Positions 32,431 through 44,776 of a stretch of 64,000 nt of DNA are shown here, one piece after another; the first letter of the stretch is position 1, and each line of letters begins with the position of its first letter. Origin of the DNA: Hirsutella rhossiliensis (taxonomy: Eukaryota > Ascomycota > Sordariomycetes > Hypocreales > Ophiocordycipitaceae); assembly GCF_020360975.1 (NCBI RefSeq), contig NW_025408671.1, positions 4,216,001-4,280,000 of the forward strand, written 5' to 3'. The translations under genes were made by a program, and so were the position numbers. The notes beneath the pieces were generated by a model. The model saw only the letters and a list, made by a program, of their open reading frames with translations, was not told the origin of the DNA and did no database searches.

Positions 32431-33880
32431 AACCAAATTACTATAGCACCGTTCCCAGCTTATACCTAATCTAGCCTGCCCTCGCGAGATTCGTTGCCGC
32501 CCTTAAGTTTAATTATTTTCTGTATATAACGAGGGATTCGTTTAATCTAAGCCTATATCTTCTCTTACGGTAGCTCCTTCTAAGTAAGATCCTAAGCCGT
32601 GATAGCCTTAGCTCGGCTCTTTAGCGCGCCCTTCTTTATAGTCGTTCTTTTTATCTATAGCTAAGCTAGCTTAATAGCGTTAAGGTTAGGCGAGTTGCCG
32701 TACTAATAAAGCCGTTAAATATCGTAAGAATTATAGAATCGTTAATAAATATAGTGGTTATAAGTAGGAGCCTTATCTTCTTATATAATCGTCTTAGAAA
32801 GCTTAGCCTTATACTCTTTAGTAAAGGGAAAGAGCTTAAGAAGAATCTTCTTCTTTTAGTAGCGGAACTAGTCGATTCCGCTATACTTAGAGCCTCGTAT
32901 AAGCTTACCTAACTTCTAGTTAAATTTCTATTAAGGTTTAGGTCTAGGAAGTTAATAGAGATATAGTCTTCGTAAGCCGTTATTAAGTTCCTACTCCTCT
33001 TTTAATAAGGGCTTAAGTTCTTTATTTATTATTATAATAGCTTTATCTACTACCTTCTTCTTAGTAGTAGTCTCTAGTACCTAGTAGTAGCTTAGGCCCT
33101 TCTTATTATATAAAAAGCAGCCCTAGAATATAAATTCTAAGGCGCCTTTCTATCTCTAGTAGATATAGCTTTAAGTAAAGCGCTTATTAGCTTTCCTTTA
33201 TATATAATAGCCTCCTCGTTAATATAGTAAGATAATAGAAGTCTCGTCTAACTAAATTACCTTCTTTTAGTCCTCGAGGGTCTAATCTTAGTATATAAGA
33301 TACTAGGCTAGTCGTTCTTTTTATATCTTCTTCGTTAAGCCTAGCTTCCTCGTAGGCTTTATCTTCTAGAAGCCTACTAAGCGGAGGACTCGCTATATAG
33401 TTATTACTAAGACCGGGTGCCTTACTAAGCTTAGCTTACTAGTAATATTAGCGTAGTTTTTTTCCCTGCTATATCTATCGCGGCGAACCTTCGTAAGAAC
33501 CTTATCTTAGATTATAGGCTGCTTAGAGGGACGGCTAGAACGAGGGGCATCTTAGAGCTACTCGTCTTAAAGGGTTAAGGGTAGCGTATCTAGCTTAAAG
33601 CCGCGTTAAAGAGCTCGTATATAGATATATTTAACCATTCTAAGAGGCACGCTAGTTAAGGCAGTAACTTTAGTAGCCGATTTCCCGCCGCCTCGAAGTA
33701 CTATAATAAAGGCTCGAGTCGCGATATCTATTTTTCGCCTTATTATTATCGGGAATATTAAGAAAGGCGGAGGGGCGGCTGCTATATAAAATCGCGTGCA
33801 GGGCACTCTATTTACTTTACTACTTCCTTTTTCCTTATAGGGTCTAATTTAGCGTAGCCGATAACTTTTAAAGGCTGCCT
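32355..33880 (-). mobile_element. RIP-mutated Tc1/mariner-like transposon (major part; other end at 59505-59516)
   Basis: Terminal inverted repeats: 32355 to about 32,430 pairs with about 33,810-33,880. The shared core AAATTAGACCCTATAAGG and flanks are identical apart from C/T changes. The right TIR is cut by the gypsy element at 33881 and resumes at 59505-59516. Both ends are then flanked by TA (32353-32354 and 59517-59518), the Tc1/mariner target. Minus-strand translation near 33,240-33,310 gives TLED-KKVI then DETSIIL, with stops where Trp is expected. This is the second-Asp region of Tc1-type (DDE) transposases from fungi. Many stops; dead. Confidence 0.75.
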
Positions 33881-34171
33881 TATTACGACCACGGCTACTA
33901 AGCCGCTAACGGTCGACTATATTAAGCACGTAACACGGTCTAACGGATAAATAGTCGGCACGACTATCTAATAGATATAAGATCGAGGGGATTATAGAGA
34001 TCTAAGTAATCTAGGATTAACGAGATTACTATACTTTAAATAATCTAACGTTAGGGATTATAGCTAGGCCTATAATCTAAGGATAGTCTCTATAAGTATA
34101 TATAGCTACCTAGTTTTACTCCTTTAAATAGATAGCTCGGTAGCTTTTAATATTATAATTATTATAATCTC
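33881..34171 (+). repeat. 5' LTR of the RIPed chromovirus, first part
   Basis: Aligns with 59032 to about 59,325. Split at ATCTC (34167-34171) by the copia element; the rest is 40087-40264. Confidence 0.85.
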
Positions 34172-34374
34172 TGTCGGGAGGTCTGTACTGCAGTAACGCA
34201 ATGGGTTGTATTCAAGATGTCTTGCTAGGAAGGGAGGAAAGGGAATGAGGGGGCACACTACGTGCCCTTTATACACGGATCCCCGAGGTCCATACACGTG
34301 ACGCTAAGGGTCACGTGTGCGTGTGTGCGCACCTCCCTTACAATCCTACTATAGCTATATGCTACATTCCCACA
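34172..34374 (-). repeat. Copia LTR, left (3' LTR of the element)
   Basis: On the plus strand it starts TGTCGGGAGG and ends ATTCCCACA. Compared with the other LTR it has CGGG versus CAGG and one extra G in a G-run. Confidence 0.95.
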
Positions 34375-36043
34375 CTGGCAAATCTTCTTTTATCGCTGCA
34401 ATCGCAGCAGTAGCAGCAGGTGCGGGAGCGTAGCAGCAACCGCAGGTGCGACCGCAAGGTGCGAAAAGAGTGACGGTTCGAGCGGCAGCTAGCGGGAGGG
34501 CGTTCGACTGATCCTTCTATCCTAATCGTAAGGCTATTCGTATCGACGAGGCGTTCGAGGGCGCGGTTAGGCGATGCCTTTGTCATAGCATCTGCTGGGT
34601 TGTCTGCGCCGTTAATCCAGCGGATTTCTGTGATCTCACGCCTTTCGTAGGATTGACGTAGGGCCATGATATCTATCATCAATCGCTTCTCCTTCGTTGT
34701 GCCTAGCTTAACGAGGCACTCGTAGAGGGGAAAAAGAGTCGGTGCAAAGGATTAGGGGGATAGGGGGGAAGATTGAGGCGGTCTGTGATCTTCCGTATCG
34801 TCGTTGCTAGTGATATCCCAATATCGAATCCGTTGACCATGCCGTAGATCTCTGATGCTAGCACGCTTCGGGTGACCCTCTTACACTTCGTTGAGCTCCA
34901 ATGGAGGACATTGCCCTTGATCCCGAATTGGTCTTTGGTACGTGCGGTCTCGGTCTCATTGACTAGGGCAATGACGAAGCCTAGCTGTGACGATAGGTCC
35001 TTATTGTTCGCAAAGGAACCGTCGGTAAAGATGATAAGCTTGGCATTGGCGAGGTCAATAGGGATATACGTTAGGCCTCGCTGCTGGTGGTCTTTCTGCC
35101 ATTGAAGCCGCTTGTTGAGGTCGTGCAATCCTCTTCCGTAGGGGTTTGGACCTGGGCAGCAATAGAGATGTCGAATGAGGCCTCTGGTTGACAGATTGAA
35201 GCCACATACGCGCCACGGGCACGCTGTTCCACGTACTGTTGGGCTCGATCGTATGCCTTGATGTCGATGGGTTCGATCTTGGCTGCTTGACCCTTTTGTT
35301 GAAGCAGTAGAGCGTTGTGGAAAGTGGTGTCTTGGAGGGTTATCTTTGCACCGTTGAAGTCAATGCTAGTACCCGGGGTCATCGTTGTCTTCGGCTTTGC
35401 CCGAAATTGTGCCTTTACGAGTTCCGCTTCCTCTAGCGCGGAAAAACGTTGTGTGCCAAGCATAAGGGTATCGTCAGTCTGCATTCCCACAATCCCAAAG
35501 TTATCAGGTCCCTTATTCGTAATTAGGAAGCATAGGTCGTAGGTTGATGTGGACATGTCGAGGTTATCGACATGATGCCCGTGATAGGTTCGAAACCAAT
35601 GGACTCCGGCCTCCGCAATTCCGTATAGGGGCTTAATAACGCGAATGATTGTTCCTTCCGGGTATCTTCCTTCTAATTCGGCGGGAAGATGCGTGAGAAT
35701 GGTGCGGAATAGTTCGGTCTGCGCCTGGGGATACGCTTGTGTGATGTCACGAAGAGAGGTCATGCCGTGAGAAAGGAGGTCTGGGAGATAGCAGAAATAA
35801 GCCGTTGACTGACGCGTTGAATTGTCGGGGATTGCGTCAATAGGGTGGTTTTCTCTTGGTCGTTGTGCCCTTGGACCACGAGCCTTGACTTCTCGTATGG
35901 TTTGGTTTCTTTGCCTTTAACCTCGCGGACCATGCGGGAGCGGAAGATATGATGGTTCCCGTGCTTTGCTTCATTGTAGCGTTCGAAGCTAAACACTCCT
36001 CGTACCAATAGATCATCGATCTCCGTGCTATCGGATTCCTCAA
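34362..36043 (-). pseudogene. pol: Copia reverse transcriptase and RNase H
   Basis: The RT starts in the 36043-35760 frames (EVKGKETKPYEKSRLVVQGH). It continues in 35763-35071 with MTSLRDITQAYPQAQTEL and IIRVIKPLYGIAEAGVHWFR. The catalytic box is VGMQTDDTLML, where the usual copia box is YVDD; both aspartates are kept. RNase H (35128-34703) shows IFTDGSFANNKDLSSQLGF and SVLASEIYGMVNGFD. A last fragment reads RWINGADNPADAMTK, the usual copia end. At least three frameshifts separate the parts. Confidence 0.88.
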
Positions 36044-36188
36044 AGGGGGTGCCTGGCGTTGTGATAATGCCTTCGTCCCGTAGCTTGATGGCTAGTTGGT
36101 AGGCATCTTCTTCCTTCTTGACTAGGAACGTCGTCTTTGGCTTGTTCTTCGAACCAGGGGGGCGGCCTCGCTTGCGCGGCGCCGGGGA

Positions 36189-37416
36189 TTAGGAGCAGGA
36201 ACAGGGGCAGGGCAGGGGCAGAAACAGGAACAGAATCGCTCGCAGGATCAGAAACAGGAATGTCAGAATCATCCGCAGCAGCAGCAGCGGGGCAGGGATC
36301 GTCGTCTCGTCGCGGAAATAAGGCTGCACAAGGGTGGAACGGAAGGTCTGGGGTCCGTTGATAGTATCAATTGTGACATTGGAGCCATCAATTGCACTAA
36401 TCTTAAAGGGCCTTGCCAGCCGAGCTTTTCTCTCCACACTCGGACCTCGCTTTGCAGTGGGAGCGATAGTATAACGCCTGTTGATGATGGTCCGTTCTTT
36501 GTGTGTAAGGCGCCCTGCACTTGCCGCTCTGCTGAGAGCTGACGAAGCATTTTCATCGCCTTCTGGGCTGCGGCAGCCCTTTTCAGGGTCGTAGCAGAAG
36601 GGGGCGAATCTAACGCCATTCGAGGGTAGGCGCCAAAGACTAGGAGCGTAGGGACAATGCCATTTGGCCCTGCTGTGTCGTTGATGGCTTTGATAGCCAT
36701 TTGAAGGATCGATTCGGGGGATGTGAAGGTCCCGATTTCTGCGTGGAGGATCTCAAACGCACGGCGGAGAGGGGCATGATATCTTTCAACCTTTCCAACG
36801 GACCAATGTGCTTCCACAGGGACTTGCTTGCAGGTTATCCCCATAAGCTTTGCCTCGTTACGGAACTCTAGGGAGGCAAAATTGGTCCCTGCGTCGTGCT
36901 TGATAGTATCAGGGGGTCCGAGATATGTGTCTATCCAGAGGGCTCGGAGGGCTTCCCACGTATCCTTTGCTGACATCGATAGGAGGAACCTGGCTGCTTG
37001 GAACGCTGTTGCTGTATCTACCACGTGCAAGACGGGGCGTTGAGGGTTCAAGGTAGAGCACATCAGCGACGATTTCGTAGTTGAATTCCTGGTCATCCTT
37101 TAGGGTGAATTTGAAGCGTCTTGGAGCTTGAGAGTGCATTTGACAGTGATGACAGAATCTCGAGATGTTCTCTGGGATATCTATCGTCACATCGTTGTGG
37201 CCAGCTTGCCGTAGGAGGTTGTGAAGTCTTGGGACCGCTGGGTGCCGAATCGACGATGAAGAGTGCGGATCTCGCTCTCCGTGAGGAATGCGATAGCGGC
37301 CTCGTTGGTCTTAGGTAGGAGGAACCAGGATGTCCCCATTTGCGGATAACCGGGAGGGTTGTTCGTCCGACAATAGTGTCTGTAAGGTTGTTGAAATAGA
37401 TGCCTAGGCGATCCAT
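36189..37416 (-). pseudogene. int: Copia integrase
   Basis: The zinc-binding end shows FCHHCQMHSQAPRRFKF. The catalytic core shows VVDTATAFQAARFL, HDAGTNFASLEFRNEA and WSVGKVERYHAPLRRAFEI, giving the D, D and E positions. N-terminal parts lie in 37416-37093 and 37190-36909, with frame changes. The C-terminal end runs into a low-complexity Gln/Pro-coding tract at about 36,185-36,260. Confidence 0.87.
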
Positions 37417-37924
37417 ATCAGCGAGAGAGAGGAGGAAGGGTAGGGGTCTTGAGGATATGGAATGTGATCCTTCCGAGAGGTGTTTTAAGGGCGATAGAGC
37501 CGAGGATAGAATGGCTTCGCCGTTGCCGAATTTGATAGAAGCTTGGCCTGCTGTAGTCTTATCGAGCGTTATAGCAGGGTCTGCTCGTTGTAGAGCGATG
37601 CATTGGTCGTAGCCAGCTGTGGAAACCTTCGCGGCGCCTGTGTCAATTATGATGCCTTGGAATCAGGTCTTGAGTAGCGCTCCTCTATCATGAATTGGGA
37701 AGCAGGTGTAGCGTTGTTTTGAGAGGTGCTATACACGTCTTCCCCTGTGATCAGATGGTTGAAGGCTTGCTGGCAGAGCATTTGGCTTGTGTGCCACTGT
37801 TCTGGGTTGTTGTCATTATCTTCATTGTCGTCCTCGTCCCAGGGTCGTTAGCATCATCGTGGGCATCCATCTCGTGACCTTCAAAGTCAAGAACGTAGGC
37901 TGTAAGGTCCTGGGAGGGTAATCC

Positions 37925-39963
37925 CTATGAAGTGACAGTGGGCGACGTATTGGTCTCAGGATCTTTGACGTTCCTCGGCAGTGTGCTTTGTTGACCAACA
38001 TCCTTCCTTATTGCAGACGAAGCACTTCTTATTCCACGGGTGGTTGTGGCCGTAACGGCCTTGTGGGCGGTTAAAGCGTTGACTATTGAAGATTCCCGTG
38101 GAGCGTTGTAGCTGCCTCGTTGAGCGTTGCCTCTATACCTTCTATACCCCTTCTGACCAAATCTTCCGCGATTGTTGTTGTATCTTCGATCGAGATAGTA
38201 GTGGTCATTGGGATCCATATGATCAGATGGTTCCTCGAGGTCTTGATGGTATTGAGGGCCTCCTTGAAGATAACGAGGCGCTATTCCGCGTGCAAGATGG
38301 GTCTCAACGGAAGAGCGAAGATCTGCAAAAGGGCTCGATTCCTTCGGCGGGCTTGAATAAAGCGTATTCAAGTTCAGGAACACCGCGGCATGCATTAATA
38401 AGCGTTGTACGCAGTGGAACGTTTCCTGCATACGCGTTGCCAAGAGCTCGTTGGCATAACTGTAGCTTATCAAGGTAGCTGAAGAACCTCGTGTAGGGAT
38501 TTCGTAGCATTATCGGCACGGAGCTTGTTAAAGGAAATAGTCGTCCATTCAGTATAGTAGTGAACGTGGTTAACTTCCGTATCGAAATGTTGCTTGATGC
38601 TATCGTATGCCTTGCGGAACGTTGAGGTCCAGTTAACGTGGTCAATGTAGTACGTTTGGGCTCGGCCAGTAAGGATTCGAGGAAAAGAGCGTGGAATTGG
38701 TCCGGCTTGACCTGAATGTTATAACAGATACTCATAAAGATGCGTAGCTTATCATCGAGAAGGTCATAGGGTTCCCCCGTATAGTTCTTCTCTTTGTCCC
38801 AGATCTTGGTGAATTTCTGTTGTGTGTCGGCATCGACGATGCCGTTCGGGATGTCGGCCGGGAAGCGTTGTGTACGCTTCGAGGATGTGGGAGAAGAGGT
38901 TCTGCTAGAACGATGCTCTGTTGCTGGAACTGATAGCTTGTAGGATGTATTGTTCGTTGGGAAGCGTAGCAGTCGTTGTGGGCGGTTCCGCAATTGTCGT
39001 AGCGGGAGGAGCAGGGAGCGTCGGAATAGGGGCTAACGGCGTGGATGGCTCCGCCGTGTTGGAGGTGGGAGGGTTCTGCGTTAGTCGTCTCTCTTTTCTT
39101 GTATAGGCCTCCGTTCCTTTATCGAATTGGGTTACCATGAATTCGTTGTCGGGCCAGGCTGGTGGGTTATCGATCGTCTGTAGGAAGACGAGCTGTGGGA
39201 TGATGTGGTCACCCTTTTCTCCTGTATAGATACCACGTCTCTTTAAAAGGTAACGTAGCTCCTTCGAAATTCCTTTGGCATCTTTCTCCACGTTGCCTCG
39301 GTCCACTGTTGGAAGTGATCCTGGAAGAATTCAAGGATATTAGTGCCATGAAGGTGTACGTTCTCCTCGCATTCTGACATAAATCGTGCGGTATATGTCA
39401 TAACAGCTATTCTATCTTCCTCTTGTGGCGTGATCTCATCCTCCCATCGGGTCGGATCGATATCCTGATATTGGGTCTTTGGGATCGTGAGATTTTGGAC
39501 CAATTCCCTTACTTGGTCGAGAAGGCGTCGTTCCTCGTAGAGGCGGGGTTCGGGGTTGGGGTCGTGCTTGTCATTGTGAGGGTTGTCACGTAGTTGTCGA
39601 ATCGTGAGGGCTGTCACGTAGTTGTCGAATCGGCGTTGTGGACGCACTTACACTTAATGTAACCGTTAAGTGAAGTTGGAAGGATCTATCAATGGCCTAC
39701 CGGGAGCTAGTTGGTTGCCGGGTCCGGGTAATCGTAGAGTCCTTGATCTTAGCATAGAAACCTCCTCTAGGTCCAACCAGGGCAATATCGCTAGGAATAT
39801 GGTAGTTGGGCTTTCGAAGGTTGCGTTCTATCTCTTCTTCCTTGCCAATCTGTGATCGACCAAATCGATCACTGATCAGTGTCAGGAGGTCTGTACTGCA
39901 GTAACGCAATGGGTTGTATTCAAGATGTCTTGCTAGGAAGGAGGAAAGGGAATGAGGGGGCAC
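37925..39963 (-). pseudogene. gag: Copia Gag region (fragmented)
   Basis: Successive minus-strand frames: an N-terminal leader (39963-39697), DIDPTRWEDEITPQEEDRIA (39647-39243), a Pro/Thr-rich segment (TPLAPIPTLPAPPATTIAEP), then FTKIWDKEKNYTGEPYDLLD and FFSYLDKLQLCQRALGNAYA. A Gln/Arg/Tyr-rich segment before the end and an out-of-frame CFVCNKEGCW-like sequence near 38,010 look like a zinc knuckle. At least four frameshifts. The N-terminal leader holds the likely primer site just inside 39879. Confidence 0.75.
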
Positions 39964-40081
39964 ACTACGTGCCCTTTATACACGGATCCCCGAGGTCCAT
40001 ACACGTGACGCTAAGGGTCACGTGTGCGTGTGTGCGCACCTCCCTTACAATCCTACTATAGCTATATGCTACATTCCCACA
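39880..40081 (-). repeat. Copia LTR, right (5' LTR of the element)
   Basis: 202 bp, followed by the ATCTC target duplication at 40082-40086 and then the remainder of the host LTR. Confidence 0.95.
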
Positions 40082-40086
40082 ATCTC

Positions 40087-40264
40087 TATTATAATCTTAT
40101 CTTTAATTCTAATTACTTAATTACCTAGTTATAGTTTATAGTCTATAACCTCTAACTTATTACTAACGTAATATACTTATTATTACTTAGACTACGCCCT
40201 ATTATATCTATTAATATAAACTACTTAATAGGTTTATCCCTTAGGAATAATACTAGTTATTATA
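40087..40264 (+). repeat. 5' LTR of the RIPed chromovirus, second part
   Basis: Aligns with about 59,322-59,499. Ends at TTATA, the RIPed form of a ...CA end. Confidence 0.85.
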
Positions 40265-41720
40265 CGTTAAAAGCTCTTATTTAATATAATACTACGTTAC
40301 TCTAAGTAATATTATAACTATTAATATAACTATATAGTAAGCTAGATTAACTAACTTTAGAGCTACTATATCGCCTTAAGATATAATACGCGAAATTATT
40401 ACCCTTTAATATAAGGTATAGTTACTTAAGAATAAAGGAGGTAATTAATAAGTTAGGGACCTTAGAGAAGTAGTTAAACTAAAATAGCTAGGACTATTTA
40501 ACGGTACTTATAGTACGCTTTAAGACTTTCTTACTAAACTTAAGGCCTACTACTAGTTTTACCTTACTAAACTCTTAGACCTAGTCGAAAAGGTACTTTA
40601 TATAGGAAATTATTTATCTAGAATAGTACTCGCTTAGTTTAGACCTATTATAAGGGACTTTATCGATAACTAACTAGCGCGATAAGATAATAAAATAGAT
40701 AAAGTCTTTATTAGTTTCTAAGGATTTAAAGAAGCTATTATAAAGGTATTTAGAAGAACTAATAAGGAATAAGAAGCTAAATAGAAACTTTAAGAACTCC
40801 GATAAAGGATCTTAGTATTAGATTATACTATAAAGTTCTATTAAGTTACCTTAAAGCTTAATTAAGACAACGAACCTCTTATATTATAATTCTATAATAA
40901 GCTTAAAAAAGAAGTTAAGGACGAGCTTTATAAGGAAAATCGACCTAATAACCTCTTAGACTATATTACTATAGTAGTATAAATTAACGATAGATAGTAT
41001 ATATAATACTAAGAAAAGAAATAAGGAAGAGGAAACTAAAACCCTTCTTATAGAAATAACTTTAACTAATACGCTAACTATAAAAAGAAGCGCGAAACTC
41101 TTATTACTTATATCTATATAACTAACCTAGGTAAGATAGATCTAGATATAATATAGAAAAGTAAAGGAAAGTATTTTAACTATAGGAAACTTAGATATTA
41201 TATTTAAAGAATATAAATAACCTTATAAAGAGAAGAAAACCTACTAGGTACTAGCCTTAAAAGGTAAGAAATACTTAAACGCTATTAATAAATAGGAACT
41301 AAAGTATAAACTCCTTAGTTAGACTATATACTATAATAATAAATATATAATATACTTAAGCGATAAGAATAGTATTAAATAGTTCCTAAAGCTATTAAAA
41401 AAGACCTTTATAATAATATAATAAAGGGATCTTAAAATATAAAAATAAATTAAATTTATAGAAATAAAATACCCTTATCTTAAAGGAGTCTTTTAAGACT
41501 AGATTAAAAAGAATAGTAAATAATTCTAAGAAGATATTTAAAATAAAAATCGATAATAATAATAGGTAGTTTATAAATAATATAATAAAAAAGATATAGA
41601 TATAGCCCTTATACTTATAAAACTTAGATAATAACCTAAGAAGGAATAATAAAGTATCGATAATATAAGCTTTAAAGAATAAGAAATACTTAGAGAAATA
41701 AAAGATAAAGATTATAGAGG
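40265..41720 (+). pseudogene. RIP-destroyed chromovirus gag
   Basis: Plus-strand frames near 40,730-41,070 still read FKEAI-KVFRRTNKE, LDYTIKFY, NEPLILQFYN, LKKEVKDELYKENRPNN-like and RPNNLLDYI. This is the fungal gypsy gag core with many stops. There is no CA or TG dinucleotide at all between 41,161 and 41,520. The boundary with the following LINE is only approximate. Confidence 0.65.
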
Positions 41721-42409
41721 TAAGTAAAGTTAAGGTCCTTTAAGCTTAAGCGCTATACCCTTAATCTAAGATATTAACGGTAATAACTATACTTATTAAG
41801 GTTAGTAGCTTAAAGGAGGCTAATAAGCTTTATAACCTAAGCTTAGTCCTTAAAGTATAATCTTTTAATATAAACCCTATAATAAGTTAGTTTAACTATA
41901 AAAGTACTATAACTACTATAGATATAGCTATATCGCTAAGTAGTATATATCGATATAACTCTATAGCCAATATAAAAGTATAGTATATAATAAAGGTAAG
42001 GACGAATATAGGGCTAAGAAGGGTAAAATCCCTTATAACTATATCTTATACTAAGGGGACTACCTATCGTAGACCTAGACTTACCTTATAGTAAATAAAG
42101 CCTAGGAAAAGGTAAAGGAAAACTACCTACGACGACCTTAATAGTTCGCGAATACCTAGATATATACTAAGTAATAGGTGCTCCTTACTATTAAAACCTA
42201 GGGCGTTCTTAAATCGACCGCGGTTTAAAAGTAAGGACTAAGTAAACCGCGCTAAGATAAGAGGTCGAGCTTAAGACACCCGCCGGCTAGTAAGGCTAAG
42301 GAGGCCGAACTAAGTATAAACGATATTCGTAGGTATAATAAATAGAGAAGCGCTAAGAGATAAAGCGCCTCCCTCCCTATATAGATAACCCTTTTTACCT
42401 TAACCCTAC

Positions 42410-42817
42410 TTTAACGGGGGCATCTATACCCTAAGGAATATATAGCCCGCGCAGCAGAGTCTTTAGCAGGGTCCTAGGCAGGGTCCTTAGTAGGATCCTT
42501 AGTAGAGTCTCTAGCTAGCCCTCTTCTTAATTAGATGATCCCTTAGCCCTTATTCGTCTAGGGAAGAAGGAGGGAAAATTCGGTTTATAAAAGAGGTCTC
42601 TTTTCCTCCTTAGCTAGTAAACGGCATTAGCATTATCTTCTTCTATATCCTCTTTTACTAATATACCTTTTTAGCCCTCTTTACCTTTGCCTTGCCCTGC
42701 CTAGTGCTTTCTCGTTTCCTTCGTCCCCCTTAGACCCCCTCGTCCTTCGGTATCTAGCTACTACTATTGCCGTTAGCGTAGGTGTGTCTTTAGGTATATG
42801 CCGCAGTTACCGTTAAA
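42410..42817 (+). repeat. Left LTR of the coding-free element
   Basis: 408 bp, the same length as the right copy. Differences are almost all transitions of RIP type in both directions. Confidence 0.85.
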
Positions 42818-43074
42818 ACTAGTTTCTAGGGCGTAAAGCTTCTATTTCCCTTTCCCTCTCTCCCTCTCTCTCTTAAGAAGAGGAAGAAGATACGAAAAGG
42901 GCAGAGCTAAACGAACTACGCCGGTGCTACCGCACCTTTCCCGTTGAGATAAGCGCTAGGCAGGGAAAGATTTTACCGGCTTTTTTTCTTTTCCCCTAGC
43001 CGTTGGCCTAGACCGTGGCCTAGCCGTTGGCCTAGACTATGGCCCCTGCCCCTGCCCCTATCCCTTGCCCCTAT

Positions 43075-43680
43075 CCCGGCCGAAGTCCCCTACCCGGCCG
43101 AAGTCCCCTACCCGGCCGAAGTCCCCTGCCCTAGCCGGAGTCCCTTATACTAGACGGAACTTTCTTTTTTTAAATAAACCGAACTTTCCTCCCTAGCAGG
43201 CTCTATCTATAGCAGCTGCTTTAGTTATAGACGGGGACGTCTAGTCTTTATTATAGAGGGAAGACACCTACGCTAGTAGCAGCAGCGGAATTTTCTAGGT
43301 TTTCTTTCTCTACTAATACGATAACTTCTTTAGTAGCTTCCACGGGACCAATAGCTCTACGGGACCAATAGCTTCTACGGGACCAATAGCTCTACGGGAC
43401 TAGCAGTCTCTATAGTCCGACAGCTTCCTTAGCTATAGTCTCGATAGCTCCTTCGGCCATAGCCCGACAGCTTCCTCGGCCATAGTCTCGACAGCTCCTT
43501 CGGCTATAGCCCGACAGCTTCCTTAGCTATAGTCTCGATAGCTCCTTCGGCCATAGCCCGACAGCTTCCTTAGCTATAGTCTCGACAGCTCCTTCGGCCA
43601 TAGCCCGATAGCTTCCTTAGCTATAGTCTCGATAGCTCCTTCGGCCATAGTCCCGATAGCTTCCCTAGCTACGGTCTTAA
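43075..43680 (+). repeat. Minisatellite cluster inside the coding-free element
   Basis: Three adjacent arrays. At 43,080-43,135 a unit of about 20 bp is built on CGGCCGAAGTCCCCTACC. At 43,340-43,400 a unit of about 23 bp is built on ACGGGACCAATAGC. At about 43,408-43,665 an alternating unit of about 47 bp is made of two related halves, CTTCGGCCATAGCCCGACAG and CTTCCTTAGCTATAGTCTCG, about five to six copies. Confidence 0.8.
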
Positions 43681-44776
43681 CACCCCCTCGGCTACGGTCT
43701 TTTATAAGCTCTTTCTATAGTAGTCTTCTTTAGCAGTCTTCTTCTTCGGTAGTCTCTTTCTTCGGCAATCTTTGATAATTTCCTCGGCAGCGCCTCTAGC
43801 ACGGCAGTCTTCGCCTCTAGCACGGTAGACTTCTTCGTCTAGCACGGTAGCTTTATTTAATTTTATTCCTTCCCGTACGATTAGATAGTCCTAACGGCTC
43901 CTTCGGCACTAATAGCCCGGACTAATAGCTCCGTTTCGCACTAACGGCCCGGACCAACGGCTCCCCTTAGTACCTATTCTAACTATCCGATTATATACCT
44001 AGAGACTATAGGCACCCCTCTTTTACCTTATTTCCCCCTTTTAGCAGATTTCCCGGCAGACGTCCCGGCAGGCGATTTCCTCTCTAGTAGACGTTCCGAC
44101 AAACAACCTTTTCCGTCCCGGCAGGCGATTTCCCCGGCAGACTTCCTTTGCAATAGACGACTTTTTAGTAGACGACTTTCACGATAGACGACCTTTCCGA
44201 TAGCAATAATAGCACGTAAGAGATCCTTCCTTCCGCCCTTCCCGGCATGGTCTATAGCAGCCGACGCGGCAGGCACCTTTAAGTAGTCTTAACGAAAGTG
44301 TGAAAAATCCCCTTTTTAAAATACCTAAAATAAATAAGATAAGAATAGCAATCTCCGGTATTCTCCTCCTAGGCATAGGTATTTGCCTAGGTAAAGCTAG
44401 CTAGACGTAAAAGTCGCCGGGGGAAAAGAGGGTATGATTTTTAAATTTTAAATGATTTTTCCGGGTATTTCTTTAGGGACTTTTTCCCCCTTTTTCTTTC
44501 AGATTTCTTTCCTCTACCTTCCTCGTTAGCTTCTTCTTTCCTTTGCCTATAAGGATCTCTCTTCCCTCTATTACTTTTTCTTACCGTTGGTCTCTAGTTA
44601 GCCTATTAGCCCGCTGCTTAGTCTATTCCTTAGTCTCCCGTTAGGCTATTTCTTGCCTGCTTGCCTGCTTGCCTGCTCGGTTGCTTGCCTGCTTATCTAT
44701 TTCTTTATTCCTTAGCTATTGCCTGCCTACTTACTTACCTAGTAGACGAGGGCGTCTATTCTTTATTATAGAGGAG

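Larger units (their letters stand above)
34172..40081 (-). mobile_element. Ty1/copia retrotransposon, 5.9 kb, not RIPed, frameshifted
   Basis: LTRs are at 34172-34374 (203 bp) and 39880-40081 (202 bp), with two differences. TG...CA ends on both strands; target duplication ATCTC at 34167-34171 and 40082-40086. On the minus strand the order is gag, zinc knuckle, integrase, RT, RNase H, which is the copia order (integrase before RT). Composition is normal for CA/TG, although the element sits inside the RIPed LTR of a chromovirus, so it inserted after that LTR was mutated or escaped RIP. Coding frames are broken many times. Confidence 0.92.

Noticed and set aside
43390..43680. CRISPR-like array
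   Set aside because: Units are contiguous tandem repeats of about 47 bp without unique spacers, in a eukaryotic genome.
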